From DASXHY01 sp036272195 (GTDB lineage Bacteria > Verrucomicrobiota > Verrucomicrobiia > Limisphaerales > DASXHY01): a stretch of 64,000 bases of DNA. Position numbers and translations under genes: made by a program. Under the pieces are notes generated by a model. It saw only the letters and a program-made list of their open reading frames with translations. It was not told the DNA's origin and did no database searches. Below are positions 18,139-27,645 of the stretch, in pieces. Every line of letters starts with the position of its first letter. Position 1 is the stretch's first letter. The stretch lies in contig DATAZE010000026.1 in the NCBI GenBank assembly GCA_036272195.1, positions 20,679 through 84,678 of the forward strand, written 5' to 3'.

Positions 18139-19477
18139 CGAATCGCCCCTTTTCTGCGAGCGCCTTGTTCAGGGCGTCCTTCACCGCATCCAATCGCGCT
18201 GGCAATTCAATCGGTTGGTTGGCATAGCGACATGGAAAATCCATTTCGCGTTGATGGTATTTCACTTTCATTTCCACAAACTTCAATCCGTGAGCGGTCG
18301 AAATCACGACGACTTGCTCAGACTTATCAATCTTTCCGGCTTTCAAAAGCTTGATTAAAACCGCCAGCGCCACGCCGGTGTGCGGGTCGTTAAACATCCC
18401 AGTGCGATCGCCCAACGCCGCGGCGTCGGCCAACTCCTCCTCCGTCGCCTGCTCCACGACTCCGTTGAATTGCTTCAAAATTCGGATCGCTTTCTGGATG
18501 CTGACGGGATTGCCGATTTGGATCGCGCTCGCCAAAGTTTTTTGCGCCTGGATGGGTTCGAAGGTTTCGAAATTTTTCAAATATGAGCGATACAACGGAT
18601 TCGCCCGCTCGGCTTGCGCCACGACAATCCGCGGCAGTTTCTTAATCAAACCCAGGTCTTTCATCATCAGCAAACCCTTGCCCAGCGCGGACACGTTGCC
18701 GAGATTGCCGCCCGGAATAATCATCACGTCCGGCACGTTCCAATCAAATTGCTGCACGATTTCCACGCCCACCGTTTTCTGGCCCTCGACCCGCAACGAA
18801 TTCATCGAGTTCGCGAGGTACAGCGTTTCGTCCTTCGTGATTTCCTGAACAAGTTTCATGCAACCGTCGAAATCGGTATCGAGATAGAGCACGAGCGAGC
18901 CGTTGGAAACCGGCTGGATGAGTTGCGCCATGGAAATCTTGCCGCGTGGCAACAGCACAATCGATGGAATCCGCGCCGCCGCGCAATACGTGGCCAGCGC
19001 CGCCGAGGTGTCGCCCGTGGAAGCGCACGCGACCGCCTTGATCGGCGCGCCTTCGGAAATCATCTGCTTCACCTGCGAGACGAGCACGGTCATGCCAAGG
19101 TCCTTGAACGAGCCGCTATGGGTATTGCCGCAAAGCTTCACCCAAAGATTATCCACCCCGATGACTTTGCCGAATCGTTCCGCCCAAAAAAGGTTCGTTC
19201 CGCCTTCATAAAGCGAAACCACGTTGTCATCGCCAATTTCCGGCAGGATCCATTCCTTCTTGCCCCAGACACCGGAACCGACCGGCCATTCGTTGCTCTT
19301 ATAGCGCTTCTCGAACAGAGCCCTCCACTCCGCGCCACTGCGTTCGGCAAGCGCCTTCATATCGTGCTGGACCTCCAGCAGTGAATTGCAGCGTTTGCAT
19401 TGGTACACGACCGTGTTCAGCGGATAAGTCTCTCCGCACTCCGGGTTGATACATTGAAACCAGGCTCGATATCGCAT
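18131..19477 (-). CDS. thrC: threonine synthase
   Basis: This PLP enzyme converts O-phosphohomoserine to threonine. It is 448 residues with an N-terminal zinc ribbon (CINPEC...CKRC), then the PLP-lysine motif SGSFKDLGMTVLVSQ, the glycine-rich phosphate loop (IIPGGNLGNVSALGKG), and ACASTGDTSAALA. The open frame extends to 19537, but the ATG at 19477 gives the expected MRYRAWFQC start just before the zinc ribbon. It overlaps the downstream cystathionine gamma-synthase-type gene, forming a threonine/methionine branch-point operon. Confidence 0.95.
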   Translation of the reverse strand: MRYRAWFQCINPECGETYPLNTVVYQCKRCNSLLEVQHDMKALAERSGAEWRALFEKRYKSNEWPVGSGVWGKKEWILPEIGDDNVVSLYEGGTNLFWAERFGKVIGVDNLWVKLCGNTHSGSFKDLGMTVLVSQVKQMISEGAPIKAVACASTGDTSAALATYCAAARIPSIVLLPRGKISMAQLIQPVSNGSLVLYLDTDFDGCMKLVQEITKDETLYLANSMNSLRVEGQKTVGVEIVQQFDWNVPDVMIIPGGNLGNVSALGKGLLMMKDLGLIKKLPRIVVAQAERANPLYRSYLKNFETFEPIQAQKTLASAIQIGNPVSIQKAIRILKQFNGVVEQATEEELADAAALGDRTGMFNDPHTGVALAVLIKLLKAGKIDKSEQVVVISTAHGLKFVEMKVKYHQREMDFPCRYANQPIELPARLDAVKDALNKALAEKGRFDV

Positions 19478-19645
19478 CAAAAATTCTCCGGCGCGCCACG
19501 CGTTCCCGAAAATGGAACCGCTGCGCGCGCAATTCACGGGTTACATCATGGAGGGCTTCAAGACTGTTTTCAAGGACAGAGGGCGCTCGACTCATTGACC
19601 CAAAACATTCTTGAAAAAGATCAAGGTTGTACTCACATTGTATGC

Positions 19646-19870
19646 GTGAAAACATTGACCTATCCGCTGCGACTGGATAAATCCACTTATCAGCGGGTTG
19701 AACTTGAAGCCAAACGCCGCCACAAAAGCATGGCAGCGGTGTTCCGTGAAGTTATCGGGCTTGGTTTGCCCGCGCTGCCGCCCGTTCCCGAGGCAGGAAT
19801 GGACGGTCTGATTGCCGAAACCTGGGAGAATCTCGGGCCAGCGCCGGAAATTGACTATGACAAACTTTAA
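19646..19870 (+). CDS. antitoxin-like protein of a type II toxin-antitoxin pair
   Basis: This 74-residue protein uses a GTG start. It begins KTLTYPLRLDKSTYQRVELEAKRRHKSMAAVFREVIGLGL, a ribbon-helix-helix-like DNA-binding segment, and ends in an acidic tail that could bind the toxin. Its last 14 bases overlap the start of the MazF-like toxin gene. The frame is open upstream to 19400, but that part has no conserved features and lies opposite thrC. Antitoxins of this type normally repress their own operon. Confidence 0.8.
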   Translation: MKTLTYPLRLDKSTYQRVELEAKRRHKSMAAVFREVIGLGLPALPPVPEAGMDGLIAETWENLGPAPEIDYDKL

Positions 19871-20177
19871 GCGCGGCGACGTGGTCGTCGTTGACCTTGG
19901 CATGATGGCCAAAACACGGCCCTGCGTGGTCGTGTCAATCCCGAGAGCGGATGCACAACGTACCATGGCTATCGTCGTTCCAATGACAACGGAGATTCGT
20001 GGCGGCGAGTGCGAAGTGTCTTTTCCAAAACCCGCGTGGTTGAAACAGAATTGCGTGGTAAATGTGCTCGGCATCGCAGGAGTGGAGCACGTCAGGATAG
20101 AACGAAATATTGCGCGGTTTCCAGCCGACAAATTCCGCGAGATCGAAACAGCGTTGAAACGTGTGTTGGCGATCTAA
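19857..20177 (+). CDS. MazF/PemK-like mRNA interferase toxin
   Basis: This 106-residue protein has the family fold markers: FKRGDVVVVDLG near the N-terminus, KTRPCVVVSIPRAD, IVVPMTTEIRGG, and NCVVNVLGIAGVEHVRI. Family members cleave RNA at short sequence motifs and are held inactive by the cognate antitoxin. The ATG at 19857 gives the normal length; an in-frame upstream ATG at 19812 lies inside the antitoxin gene. The pair stands alone between thrC and a lipase-like gene. Confidence 0.9.
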   Translation: MTNFKRGDVVVVDLGMMAKTRPCVVVSIPRADAQRTMAIVVPMTTEIRGGECEVSFPKPAWLKQNCVVNVLGIAGVEHVRIERNIARFPADKFREIETALKRVLAI

Positions 20178-20207
20178 AAATTTCCCTTCAGGGACCATGT
20201 CCCGGCG

Positions 20208-20978
20208 TTACTCGCTTGCGAAACTGCCGCTTCTTAAAAACCGTTCCACCGCCTCGGTTACACTCCCGCTCCACGCCATCCATGTATGAGAATGAGGGAC
20301 CACCAAAAAATCCCGCATCCCGGCCAGACGCGTGCTGCTCACAGAAACCTTCCCATCGTCCGCGCCAGGAATCCACGCAGAGAACAGCGGATTCAATGAA
20401 CGATCACCGGCAATAACTCCCAATTCGAAATCTGCGGCGCCCAGTTTTCGCGGCAAACTGGAATCGCTCATTCCCAATTCCTGACCCGCCGGGCCGGTGG
20501 CCAGCTGATAAAGGCAGTTATTTTTCAGCTTTTCCGCCAGTTCACTCCCCTGATTTGGCGGCGCCAGCATCACCACGCGGCCCAAATTTTCAATCCGATG
20601 CTCCGATAAATATTGCCGCAAAACAATGCCGCCCAGTGAATATGTTACGAAATGAATTTTAACGGTCTTGTCCGTCGTTCGCTCCCGCAGAATTTCTCCC
20701 AACCAGCGGTCCGCCGCGTCCTCAGTCGAAACACGCGTGGAAGGATAACCCGCGTTGATGACCCGATAATTCTCCCGCCGAAGAGCCCATTCGAGCCTCT
20801 TCATCGAAAGCGGCGTCCGCCCCAAACCGTGCAGCAATACAACATAATCTCCAGTTCGCGGCGCGGCAGCAACAGCGTTAAGGCCAACACACGCCAGGAT
20901 AATCGCCAATGAATTCACAGCGACTAACAGTAACGGCCGTCGCTTCGAATTCTGAATCGAAAAAAATGCACGCATCAT
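20208..20978 (-). CDS. alpha/beta hydrolase, lipase-like, exported
   Basis: This is about 256 residues. An N-terminal hydrophobic segment (residues 15-38) is a signal peptide or anchor. The hydrolase core shows the oxyanion loop VVLLHGLGRTPLSM, the nucleophile elbow VTYSLGG (Ser in T-Y-S-L-G, a variant of G-x-S-x-G), VVMLAPPNQGSE, and a terminal His in VPHSHTWM. It resembles small lipases and PGAP1-like acyl hydrolases, and the substrate is unknown. The frame is open to 21092, but the two ATGs at 20978/20975 precede the signal peptide. It follows mpl by 61 bases on the same strand. Confidence 0.85.
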   Translation of the reverse strand: MMRAFFSIQNSKRRPLLLVAVNSLAIILACVGLNAVAAAPRTGDYVVLLHGLGRTPLSMKRLEWALRRENYRVINAGYPSTRVSTEDAADRWLGEILRERTTDKTVKIHFVTYSLGGIVLRQYLSEHRIENLGRVVMLAPPNQGSELAEKLKNNCLYQLATGPAGQELGMSDSSLPRKLGAADFELGVIAGDRSLNPLFSAWIPGADDGKVSVSSTRLAGMRDFLVVPHSHTWMAWSGSVTEAVERFLRSGSFASE

Positions 20979-21039
20979 TATTTGAAACGATGGCGCTCTT
21001 GGATTCTGGAGCTTGGGTTTTGGAACTTTGCGCGAAGCG

Positions 21040-22434
21040 CTATCTCCTCCCCAACCGCTCCAGCAACTTTCCGTGAATCCCGCCGAATCCACCGTTGCTG
21101 AAAACGCAGACGATATCGCCGCCCTGGATATTTTTTGAGACGTGGTTCACGATCGCGTCCACATCCGGCAAATACGCGGCATTTTTGCCGGATGTCTTCA
21201 AGTCCTGCATCAACTTTTCCGGATTGAGCCGTTCGGCGGCGGCCAATTGCTCCAATCGCGCCACTTCGGCTACCACCACCGCATCCGCGTCGGCGAAGGC
21301 TGAAGCTAATTCGTCTTGAAAAACATTTCGCCGCGTTGTGTTACTGCGCGGCTCGAAAATCGCCCAGAGTTGCTGTTGCGGATATTTAATCCGCAGGGCG
21401 CGCAGGGTTTCCCGAATGGCCGTCGGGTGATGTCCAAAATCGTCAATCACCGTCACCCCGCCCGCGATGCCGCGTATTTCCATGCGGCGCTTGATGCCTT
21501 TGAAGGTATCGAACGCGGCTTGAATCTGTTTATTGGAAAGCCCGCAATGCTTCGCGCAGGCAATCACCGCCAGGGCATTGCGCACGTTCAATTCGCCGAC
21601 GAGGTTCAGGTGGAATTTGAAGCTGGGAATTTCAAACTCGGTCGCGGTGGGGCCGTAACGGATATTGAATGCATGGACCGCGTAATCGCCGCCGAGGCCG
21701 AATTTCTTCACCGGACAATGCGTGACGTTCAGCAGCGGTGTGAGGTTTGTGTCGTCGCCGTTGCCCAGCAGTAATCCATTGCGCGGCACCAACCGAATGA
21801 GATGTGAGAAGGATTTCTGAATCGCTTCGAGGTTCTCAAAAATATCCGCGTGATCGAATTCGAGATTGTTGATAACTGCAATCTCCGGCAGGTAATGAAT
21901 AAACTTGCTGCGCTTGTCAAAAAACGCAGTGTCATATTCATCGCCCTCGATGATGAACCAGTCACTGTCTGTGAACCGCGCGCCTTGCGACAGATTGTTC
22001 GGGATGCCACCGATGAGATAACTTGGGTTCAGACCGTTGTGTTCGAACACCCACGTGAGCAGCGAAGTGGTCGTCGTCTTCCCATGCGTCCCGGCAACCA
22101 CAATGGAGCGTTTGCCGCGAATAAAAAATTCCTTGAGCAACTCAGGCAACGAACAATATCGCAGCTTATGGTCGAGCACATATTCCGCCTCCGGGTTCCC
22201 GCGCGAAATGGCATTGCCAATCACCACCAGGTCCGGCTTGTGCGCCAGGTTCCGCTCCGTATAGCCGTTCGCAACCTCGATTTGGCGGCTGGCGAGGAAC
22301 GTGGACATCGGTGGATAGACGTTCTGGTCCGAACCGGTGACCACGAAACCCTTTTCCTTCATCGCCGCCGCCGCACTCGCCATGGCTGTGCCGCAGATGC
22401 CCGTGAAATGAACCGATTTGATTTCTGAAAACAT
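21040..22434 (-). CDS. mpl: UDP-MurNAc:L-Ala-gamma-D-Glu-meso-DAP ligase (peptidoglycan recycling)
   Basis: This 464-residue Mur-ligase-family enzyme reattaches the recycled tripeptide to UDP-MurNAc. The N-terminal Rossmann motif FTGICGTAMASAA is present. The P-loop GTHGKTT lies at 115-121. IEGDEYDTAFFDKRSKF matches Mpl rather than MurC, and DDFGHHPTAIRETL and EPRSNTTRRNVF follow. The SNT and DAP-handling segments favour Mpl. It implies meso-DAP peptidoglycan and a recycling pathway. Confidence 0.93.
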   Translation of the reverse strand: MFSEIKSVHFTGICGTAMASAAAAMKEKGFVVTGSDQNVYPPMSTFLASRQIEVANGYTERNLAHKPDLVVIGNAISRGNPEAEYVLDHKLRYCSLPELLKEFFIRGKRSIVVAGTHGKTTTTSLLTWVFEHNGLNPSYLIGGIPNNLSQGARFTDSDWFIIEGDEYDTAFFDKRSKFIHYLPEIAVINNLEFDHADIFENLEAIQKSFSHLIRLVPRNGLLLGNGDDTNLTPLLNVTHCPVKKFGLGGDYAVHAFNIRYGPTATEFEIPSFKFHLNLVGELNVRNALAVIACAKHCGLSNKQIQAAFDTFKGIKRRMEIRGIAGGVTVIDDFGHHPTAIRETLRALRIKYPQQQLWAIFEPRSNTTRRNVFQDELASAFADADAVVVAEVARLEQLAAAERLNPEKLMQDLKTSGKNAAYLPDVDAIVNHVSKNIQGGDIVCVFSNGGFGGIHGKLLERLGRR

Positions 22435-22509
22435 TGCCTTGAATTAAACCATGAAGTCGCCGCCGCAAAAAGTTTTTTGAAATTGATATCGGATTGGTAT
22501 TCCCGGGAC

Positions 22510-22536
22510 AAAAAAAGGGAGCCGCTATCGGCTCCC
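22510..22536 (-). terminator. rho-independent terminator after the secreted protein gene
   Basis: On the minus strand, a perfect 8-bp stem (22529-22536 with 22517-22524, GGGAGCCG/CGGCTCCC) and a 4-base loop are followed by seven T residues (A run at 22510-22516). It lies 27 bases past the stop of the 22563-23258 gene. Confidence 0.92.
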
Positions 22537-22562
22537 TGGAAATAACAGGAAGAATTTAAGTG

Positions 22563-23258
22563 CTAAGCGAGCTTCTTCTTGGCGTCGTCCGGCACTTCGA
22601 CTTTGGTCGCGCCGACATCTTTGATTTCAGTGGTCGTGGTACGATCCACATCCCGATCATTGCCATTGAAACTCACCTTACCCGTCACCTTGTATTCATA
22701 TTTCGTGAGGACGCCGTCTTGAATCCAAAACTTTACGGATCCTTTGGCGTCGCTGACAGTGGCGTTACCGCCGCGACGGAATTGCAGCAGGGCTTTGGCG
22801 CCTTCTTCAGTGAGATCGCCGGAATACGCATCTCCATCCTTCTTCAACTCCTTCGTTTGGCTCGCTATTTCAGCAGCCTGCGCCGCGGGAGCTTTAAAAT
22901 TGCGAACCATGGCGCCGAGGAAACGTCCGGCTCCCTGGTCGTCCAATTCCGAAGGCGACTGCCACCCGCCATCTTCGGTATGCACCGCCGATTTCCCACC
23001 TTGCAGCACGATTTCGCTCGTGTTATCGCCGAACGTCATTTTTACCCGCGTAGCTCCGTCCTTCTCGGTTTTGCCTTCCGTCGGCCCGGGATGATACTGA
23101 CTGTCGGGAGGAACGGCCACGGTCGTTTTCCAACTGTAATTCGCCTTTTCACCCAGCGCTTTGGCTGCGCTGGACACGTCGTCTTTGGGACTGGATTCCG
23201 CCGCGACGAGCGAAGCCGCCGTCAAGGCTACGATGCTGAACAGGATGCTTGTTTTCAT
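22563..23258 (-). CDS. secreted protein of unknown function
   Basis: This 231-residue protein has a signal peptide (MKTSILFSIVALTAASLVAA). The mature part is rich in charged residues and beta strands (VKMTFGDNTSEIVLQGGKSAVHT, VKFWIQDGVLTKYEYKVTGKV, EIKDVGATKVEVPDDAKKKLA). This resembles periplasmic lipid-carrier or outer-membrane-sorting-like folds in general style, but I cannot name a family. It ends at a strong terminator and is a single-gene unit. Confidence 0.8.
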   Translation of the reverse strand: MKTSILFSIVALTAASLVAAESSPKDDVSSAAKALGEKANYSWKTTVAVPPDSQYHPGPTEGKTEKDGATRVKMTFGDNTSEIVLQGGKSAVHTEDGGWQSPSELDDQGAGRFLGAMVRNFKAPAAQAAEIASQTKELKKDGDAYSGDLTEEGAKALLQFRRGGNATVSDAKGSVKFWIQDGVLTKYEYKVTGKVSFNGNDRDVDRTTTTEIKDVGATKVEVPDDAKKKLA

Positions 23259-23383
23259 GATGACTTCTCAGGTTTGTTTGGTATTGGTCGAAGTGGGTTC
23301 CGGACTAAAGCCCAAAATCCCCGTAACCGCAAGTAAGAATGCACTCTGCCCAAGGCTGAGGGGCCATCTGAATAACGCTTCTT

Positions 23384-23454
23384 GTTTGTAATTCCGCCTT
23401 CAGGCAGTTCGGCGGATTTCCCACGCCCGACCGCGTAAACGCGGAACTACAAAC
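23384..23454. repeat. multi-stem palindromic repeat (three-way hairpin)
   Basis: Outer arms at 23384-23397 and 23441-23454 (14 bases, one mismatch) enclose two inner hairpins, CCGCC/GGCGG and CCGCG/CGCGG. It would fold as a cloverleaf-like REP structure. It lies in the 250-base gap between gatB and the secreted-protein gene. Confidence 0.7.
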
Positions 23455-23508
23455 CCCGACCCGGCTATATCGTCTAAATGAACACCAAGGCTAACGTATC
23501 AAAACAGT

Positions 23509-24990
23509 CTACCCTTTCAGCTTCCGCTCCAAAATCTCGCCCGCCACCGCCGGGTTCGCCTTGCCCTTGCTCAACTTCATCACCTGCCCCTTTAGAAAAT
23601 TCAAGGCCGCGCCCTTCCCCGCCTTAAAATCGGCGGCCGGTCCCGGATTCGCCGCAATCACTTCATCGCAAAGTTTCTCAATCGCACCCGTGTCGCTCAC
23701 CTGCGCCAGGCCTTTTTCCTGAACAATTGCGCCCGGTGTTTTTCCAGTCTCGAACATTTCCGCGAACACCTGTTGCGCCGCTGAGCTGCTGATGGTTTTC
23801 GCCTCCACCAACGCCGTCAATTCCACCAACGCTTCCGGCGTAAATTTCAGGTCGGTCAGCGTCAGCAAGTTCATGTCTCCACGCTCCAATCCGAGTGAGG
23901 CCTGCTCCGCCGCGAGCTTTTCGTTTGTCTCCGCAAACTTCGCGCGCAGATTGTTGATCACCCAATTCGCCACCGCCTTCGGGTTCTTCGATTGTTTTGC
24001 GACACCTTCGAAATAATTTCCCAGCGGCACGTCCCATACGAACGTTTGCGCATCACCAGCCGGCAATTGGTAATCGCTCATGAACCGGCGCTTGCGCGCC
24101 AGCGGCAATTCCACCACCCGCGCCGACACTTCCTCAAGCCACTTTTCGGTCGGCTCGAACGGCATCAGGTCCGGCTCGGGAAAATACCGATAATCATGCG
24201 CATGCTCCTTCGTCCGCATCTCATCGGTGATGCCCGCATCGTCATCCCAGCGCCGCGTGGATTGAATCAGCTTGCCGCCCTTGTTGAGCACGTCGATCTG
24301 CCGGGCAATTTCATATTCCGCCGCGCGCCGCACGCCGCTGAAGCTGTTCATGTTTTTGATTTCAATCTTCGCCCCGAGTTCCGTCTGCCCTTTCGGCCGT
24401 ACGCTCACGTTCACGTCGCAACGCACCATCCCCTTCTCCATGTCCGCGTCGCTCACGCCGCCGTAAATCAAAATATCCTTGAGGGCATTGAGATAGTCGT
24501 AAGCCATGTCCGCACTCGTGATGTCCGGTTCGGAAACAATTTCCAGCAGCGGCACGCCCGCGCGGTTGAAATCCACACCGCTGTTGCGGTCAAAATGAAT
24601 GTTTTTGCCGACGTCCTCCTCGAGATGCGCGCGCGTGATGCGCACCCGCGAAATGCCGCCATTGAATTCAAATTCCACGTAGCCGTTCGCCGTGGAGGGT
24701 TTGTCGTATTGCGTGACCTGGTAATTCTTGGACGCGTCCGGATAAAAATAATTCTTCCGATCAAACTTGGCGTAACGCGAAATCGTGCAGTTCAACAAAT
24801 ACCCGGTGAGGGCCGTAAGGCGCATCGCCTCCTCATTGGCGACCGGCAGCACGCCCGGCATGCCGAGGCAAATCGGGCAGACGTTCGTGTTCGGCGGCGC
24901 GCCGAACGCGTTGGCGCAACCGCACCACATCTTCGATTTCGTTTTAAGCTGGACGTGCGTTTCCAGTCCAATGACCGCTTCGTATTCCAT
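23509..24990 (-). CDS. gatB: Asp-tRNA(Asn)/Glu-tRNA(Gln) amidotransferase subunit B
   Basis: GatB binds the misacylated tRNA and activates its side chain. The protein has the expected 493 residues, beginning YEAVIGLETHVQLKTKSKMWCGC. The zinc cysteines CGC...CPICLGMPG are present. DRKNYFYPDASKNYQVTQYD, AHLEEDVGKNIHFD, FNRAGVPLLEIVSEPD and the C-terminal YqeY-like tail also match. It starts 14 bases after gatA. Confidence 0.97.
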   Translation of the reverse strand: MEYEAVIGLETHVQLKTKSKMWCGCANAFGAPPNTNVCPICLGMPGVLPVANEEAMRLTALTGYLLNCTISRYAKFDRKNYFYPDASKNYQVTQYDKPSTANGYVEFEFNGGISRVRITRAHLEEDVGKNIHFDRNSGVDFNRAGVPLLEIVSEPDITSADMAYDYLNALKDILIYGGVSDADMEKGMVRCDVNVSVRPKGQTELGAKIEIKNMNSFSGVRRAAEYEIARQIDVLNKGGKLIQSTRRWDDDAGITDEMRTKEHAHDYRYFPEPDLMPFEPTEKWLEEVSARVVELPLARKRRFMSDYQLPAGDAQTFVWDVPLGNYFEGVAKQSKNPKAVANWVINNLRAKFAETNEKLAAEQASLGLERGDMNLLTLTDLKFTPEALVELTALVEAKTISSSAAQQVFAEMFETGKTPGAIVQEKGLAQVSDTGAIEKLCDEVIAANPGPAADFKAGKGAALNFLKGQVMKLSKGKANPAVAGEILERKLKG

Positions 24991-25004
24991 AAGGCGCTAA
25001 AAGT

Positions 25005-26468
25005 TTAACCGAGGGTCGGCCTTTCCTTATGCCAATTCGTGCTTTGCTCATAGGTGTGGGCGATTTTCAAAATGGTCTCTTCACCAAACGGTTTGCCCAG
25101 CAATTGCAATCCAATCGGGAGCTTGGGCGATTTCGTGAAGCCACATGGCAGGCTCAGACCGCAAATTCCAGCGAGATTGCATGAGATGGTGAAAATGTCC
25201 GATAGATACATCTGCAACGGATCGTCGGATTTTTCGCCGATCTTGAAGGCCGCAGTCGGCGTCGTGGGCGTAACGATGGCATCCACTTTTTCGAAGGCCT
25301 TTAAAAAGTCGTTGCGGATAAGCGTGCGGACTTTTTGCGCGCGGAGATAATACGCATCGTAATAACCGCTGCTCAGGACGTAGGTGCCGAGAATGATTCG
25401 CCGCTTCACTTCCGCGCCAAATCCCGCGCCGCGCGTCTTGCCATACATCTCGATCGGGTCCTTGCCCTCCACTCGCGCGCAATAACGCACGCCGTCGAAT
25501 CGCGCGAGGTTCGCGGAAGCTTCCGCCGTGGCGATGATATAATAAGTCGCCACCGCATAATCGGTGTGCGGCAACGAGACTTCAACGATTTCCGCGCCGA
25601 GTTTCTCCAACTGCTTCACTGCTGTGTCCACCGCCTGCTTAATTTCCGGGTCCAGGCCGCCAATCATGTATTCCTTCGGCAAGCCCAGCTTCAGACCTTT
25701 GACGCCGCCCTCGAGCTTCGCCGCGTAATGCGGCACCGGCTGCGGCATGCTCGTCGAATCGCAATGATCGATGCCACTCATCGCTTCCAACAGCACGGCC
25801 GCGTCGCGCACGTTCTTGGTGAATGGCCCAATCTGGTCGAGCGACGACGCGAACGCGACCAACCCGTACCGCGAAATCCGTCCGTAACTCGGTTTCATGC
25901 CGACGACCCCGCACAGCGCTGCCGGCTGGCGAATCGACCCGCCTGTGTCCGTGCCGAGCGTGGCAATGCATTCATCAGCCGCCACCGCGGCCGCCGAACC
26001 ACCCGAAGAGCCGCCCGGAATGCGAGCCGTGTCCCAGGGATTGCGCGTGACGCCAAACGCGGAATTTTCCGTGGAGCTGCCCATCGCGAACTCGTCCATG
26101 TTTAACCGCCCAAAAATGATTGCGCCTGCGGCCTTCAGTTTTTGAATCGCCGTCGCATCGTAAGGCGAAACGAACTTGCCGAGAATTTTCGAACCGCAAT
26201 TCAGCGGCTGGCCCTTCACCGCCAGCACATCCTTCACCGCGATCGGCACGCCCAACAAGGGCAGGCCCGCGCCACCGCCATTCGCCAGCACTTTATCCGC
26301 GGCGGCAGCCTGAGCGAGCGCGTCGGCGGCATCATAGCTGATGAACGCGTGGATTTGTTTGTCGATGGCATTGATGCGGTCGAGACATGCCTGCATGGCT
26401 TCGCGCGAGGAAACTTCGCGCTTCGCCAATTTGACGGTAAGGTCTGATATGGTTGACTGATTCAGCAT
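25005..26468 (-). CDS. gatA: Asp-tRNA(Asn)/Glu-tRNA(Gln) amidotransferase subunit A
   Basis: This glutamine amidase subunit supplies ammonia to GatB. It is 487 residues, with the amidase-signature triad Lys79 (IAVKDVL), Ser154 (GGSSGGS) and Ser178 (TGGSIRQPA) at the expected positions. The frame extends to 26498, but the ATG at 26468 gives the usual MLNQSTISDL start. It is upstream of gatB with a 14-base gap and 134 bases downstream of the PAP2-type gene. Confidence 0.97.
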   Translation of the reverse strand: MLNQSTISDLTVKLAKREVSSREAMQACLDRINAIDKQIHAFISYDAADALAQAAAADKVLANGGGAGLPLLGVPIAVKDVLAVKGQPLNCGSKILGKFVSPYDATAIQKLKAAGAIIFGRLNMDEFAMGSSTENSAFGVTRNPWDTARIPGGSSGGSAAAVAADECIATLGTDTGGSIRQPAALCGVVGMKPSYGRISRYGLVAFASSLDQIGPFTKNVRDAAVLLEAMSGIDHCDSTSMPQPVPHYAAKLEGGVKGLKLGLPKEYMIGGLDPEIKQAVDTAVKQLEKLGAEIVEVSLPHTDYAVATYYIIATAEASANLARFDGVRYCARVEGKDPIEMYGKTRGAGFGAEVKRRIILGTYVLSSGYYDAYYLRAQKVRTLIRNDFLKAFEKVDAIVTPTTPTAAFKIGEKSDDPLQMYLSDIFTISCNLAGICGLSLPCGFTKSPKLPIGLQLLGKPFGEETILKIAHTYEQSTNWHKERPTLG

Positions 26469-26602
26469 TGGAAATTCAATTCCGGCACGGTGCAACATTC
26501 ACGCGGTTCGACACACATTTGCCACCACGCGCAACTGCGAACCTCGGCTTCTGCCGGGATGCACGCTGGGATATTTGTATCGAAAGCTGCCGGGGTCAAG
26601 GG

Positions 26603-27643
26603 TCAGTTCTCGGTTTGGTTCGGATCAAGTTTGATGGCCATTTCACTAGCGGGCTTGAGGCCCGGACCCTGAGCGTTATTTTCTGAGGAGGCCACGGACT
26701 CCCGCTCTCCCGGCCAATGTTCCAGCAGCATATTGTTCAAGTAATAGGCTACGGGGGCGTAAACAAATGCTGCGACCACATCGACAAAATAATGGTAGCG
26801 AAGGTAAATGGTGGCAAAACACATACAAGCCACATAAATCACGGCGGGAATAAAAAGCCGGCGACAATATTTGTACATATACATCGTCAGCAACAGCGGG
26901 ATGCCCACGTGGAGCGAGGGAAAGCAATCATAACTGACGCGTCCAACGGCAATGATATAATCAACTCCTTTGCTAAGGGCCTGGCCCTGGAGGTCGCGGG
27001 TGTATAGGTCGGCAAAGGTGGTGCCGGGGCCGACCGCGGGGACAAAAAGGTAGCTGGTGACGCCCATTAGAATCAGCGTGAGATACCCCATCATAATGCA
27101 GCGGAACGTCTTCAACTCCTTGCGGAGATAGAAATACAAACCGACTCCGGGCAGGAATATCACGTGGGAGAAATAAACCAGGTTCAAGAAATCGGTGAGC
27201 CAGGGATTTATCCACCCTTGGAGAAGGATTGACGGCTGGTTTCCAAAAATCGAGGCGTCGATTTTTGACAAGGTCGCATCCGCCGTGTGCGGGCTTGCCC
27301 GCAGAATCAAGTTGCTGTAGAGCGCGTAGTAGCAGGTGCTCAAAAGGAAAAACGGGAACCAATCCCGGAAAATTCTCACGAGCGGACGAAAGAACCGTAC
27401 CAGGTACTTGGTCGGATCCAGCTCTTCCTCAGATTCATCTCCGGAAGATGCGATCATCCCGAGGAGATATTTCACCCCGAGAATAGCCACCGGAAGCAGG
27501 ATGAAAATGAAGTCGTGCAATCCAAAACTGAAAGTATGAAAGAGACGCGTAAACGAAAAAAAGGCGAGCAGCGCGAGAGAGGCGAGGACAGCCAGCACAT
27601 TCTCCGGCCGGGAGCGGAGCACAAAAGAAATGAACCCCTTCAT
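26603..27643 (-). CDS. PAP2-superfamily membrane protein (Aur1/inositolphosphotransferase-like)
   Basis: This is about 346 residues with roughly seven membrane helices. The C-terminal half has the phosphatase-like active-site blocks of the PAP2 family: CFPSLHVGIPL and RYHYFVDVVAAF. FVPAVGPGTTF precedes them, as in the Aur1/Ipt1-like branch. It may be a lipid phosphatase or head-group transferase acting at the membrane surface. The ATG at 27643 begins 2 bases after the stop of the TPR-type gene, so they are cotranscribed. It lies between gatC and gatA without an obvious functional link. Confidence 0.87.
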   Translation of the reverse strand: MKGFISFVLRSRPENVLAVLASLALLAFFSFTRLFHTFSFGLHDFIFILLPVAILGVKYLLGMIASSGDESEEELDPTKYLVRFFRPLVRIFRDWFPFFLLSTCYYALYSNLILRASPHTADATLSKIDASIFGNQPSILLQGWINPWLTDFLNLVYFSHVIFLPGVGLYFYLRKELKTFRCIMMGYLTLILMGVTSYLFVPAVGPGTTFADLYTRDLQGQALSKGVDYIIAVGRVSYDCFPSLHVGIPLLLTMYMYKYCRRLFIPAVIYVACMCFATIYLRYHYFVDVVAAFVYAPVAYYLNNMLLEHWPGERESVASSENNAQGPGLKPASEMAIKLDPNQTEN

Positions 27644-27645
27644 AG

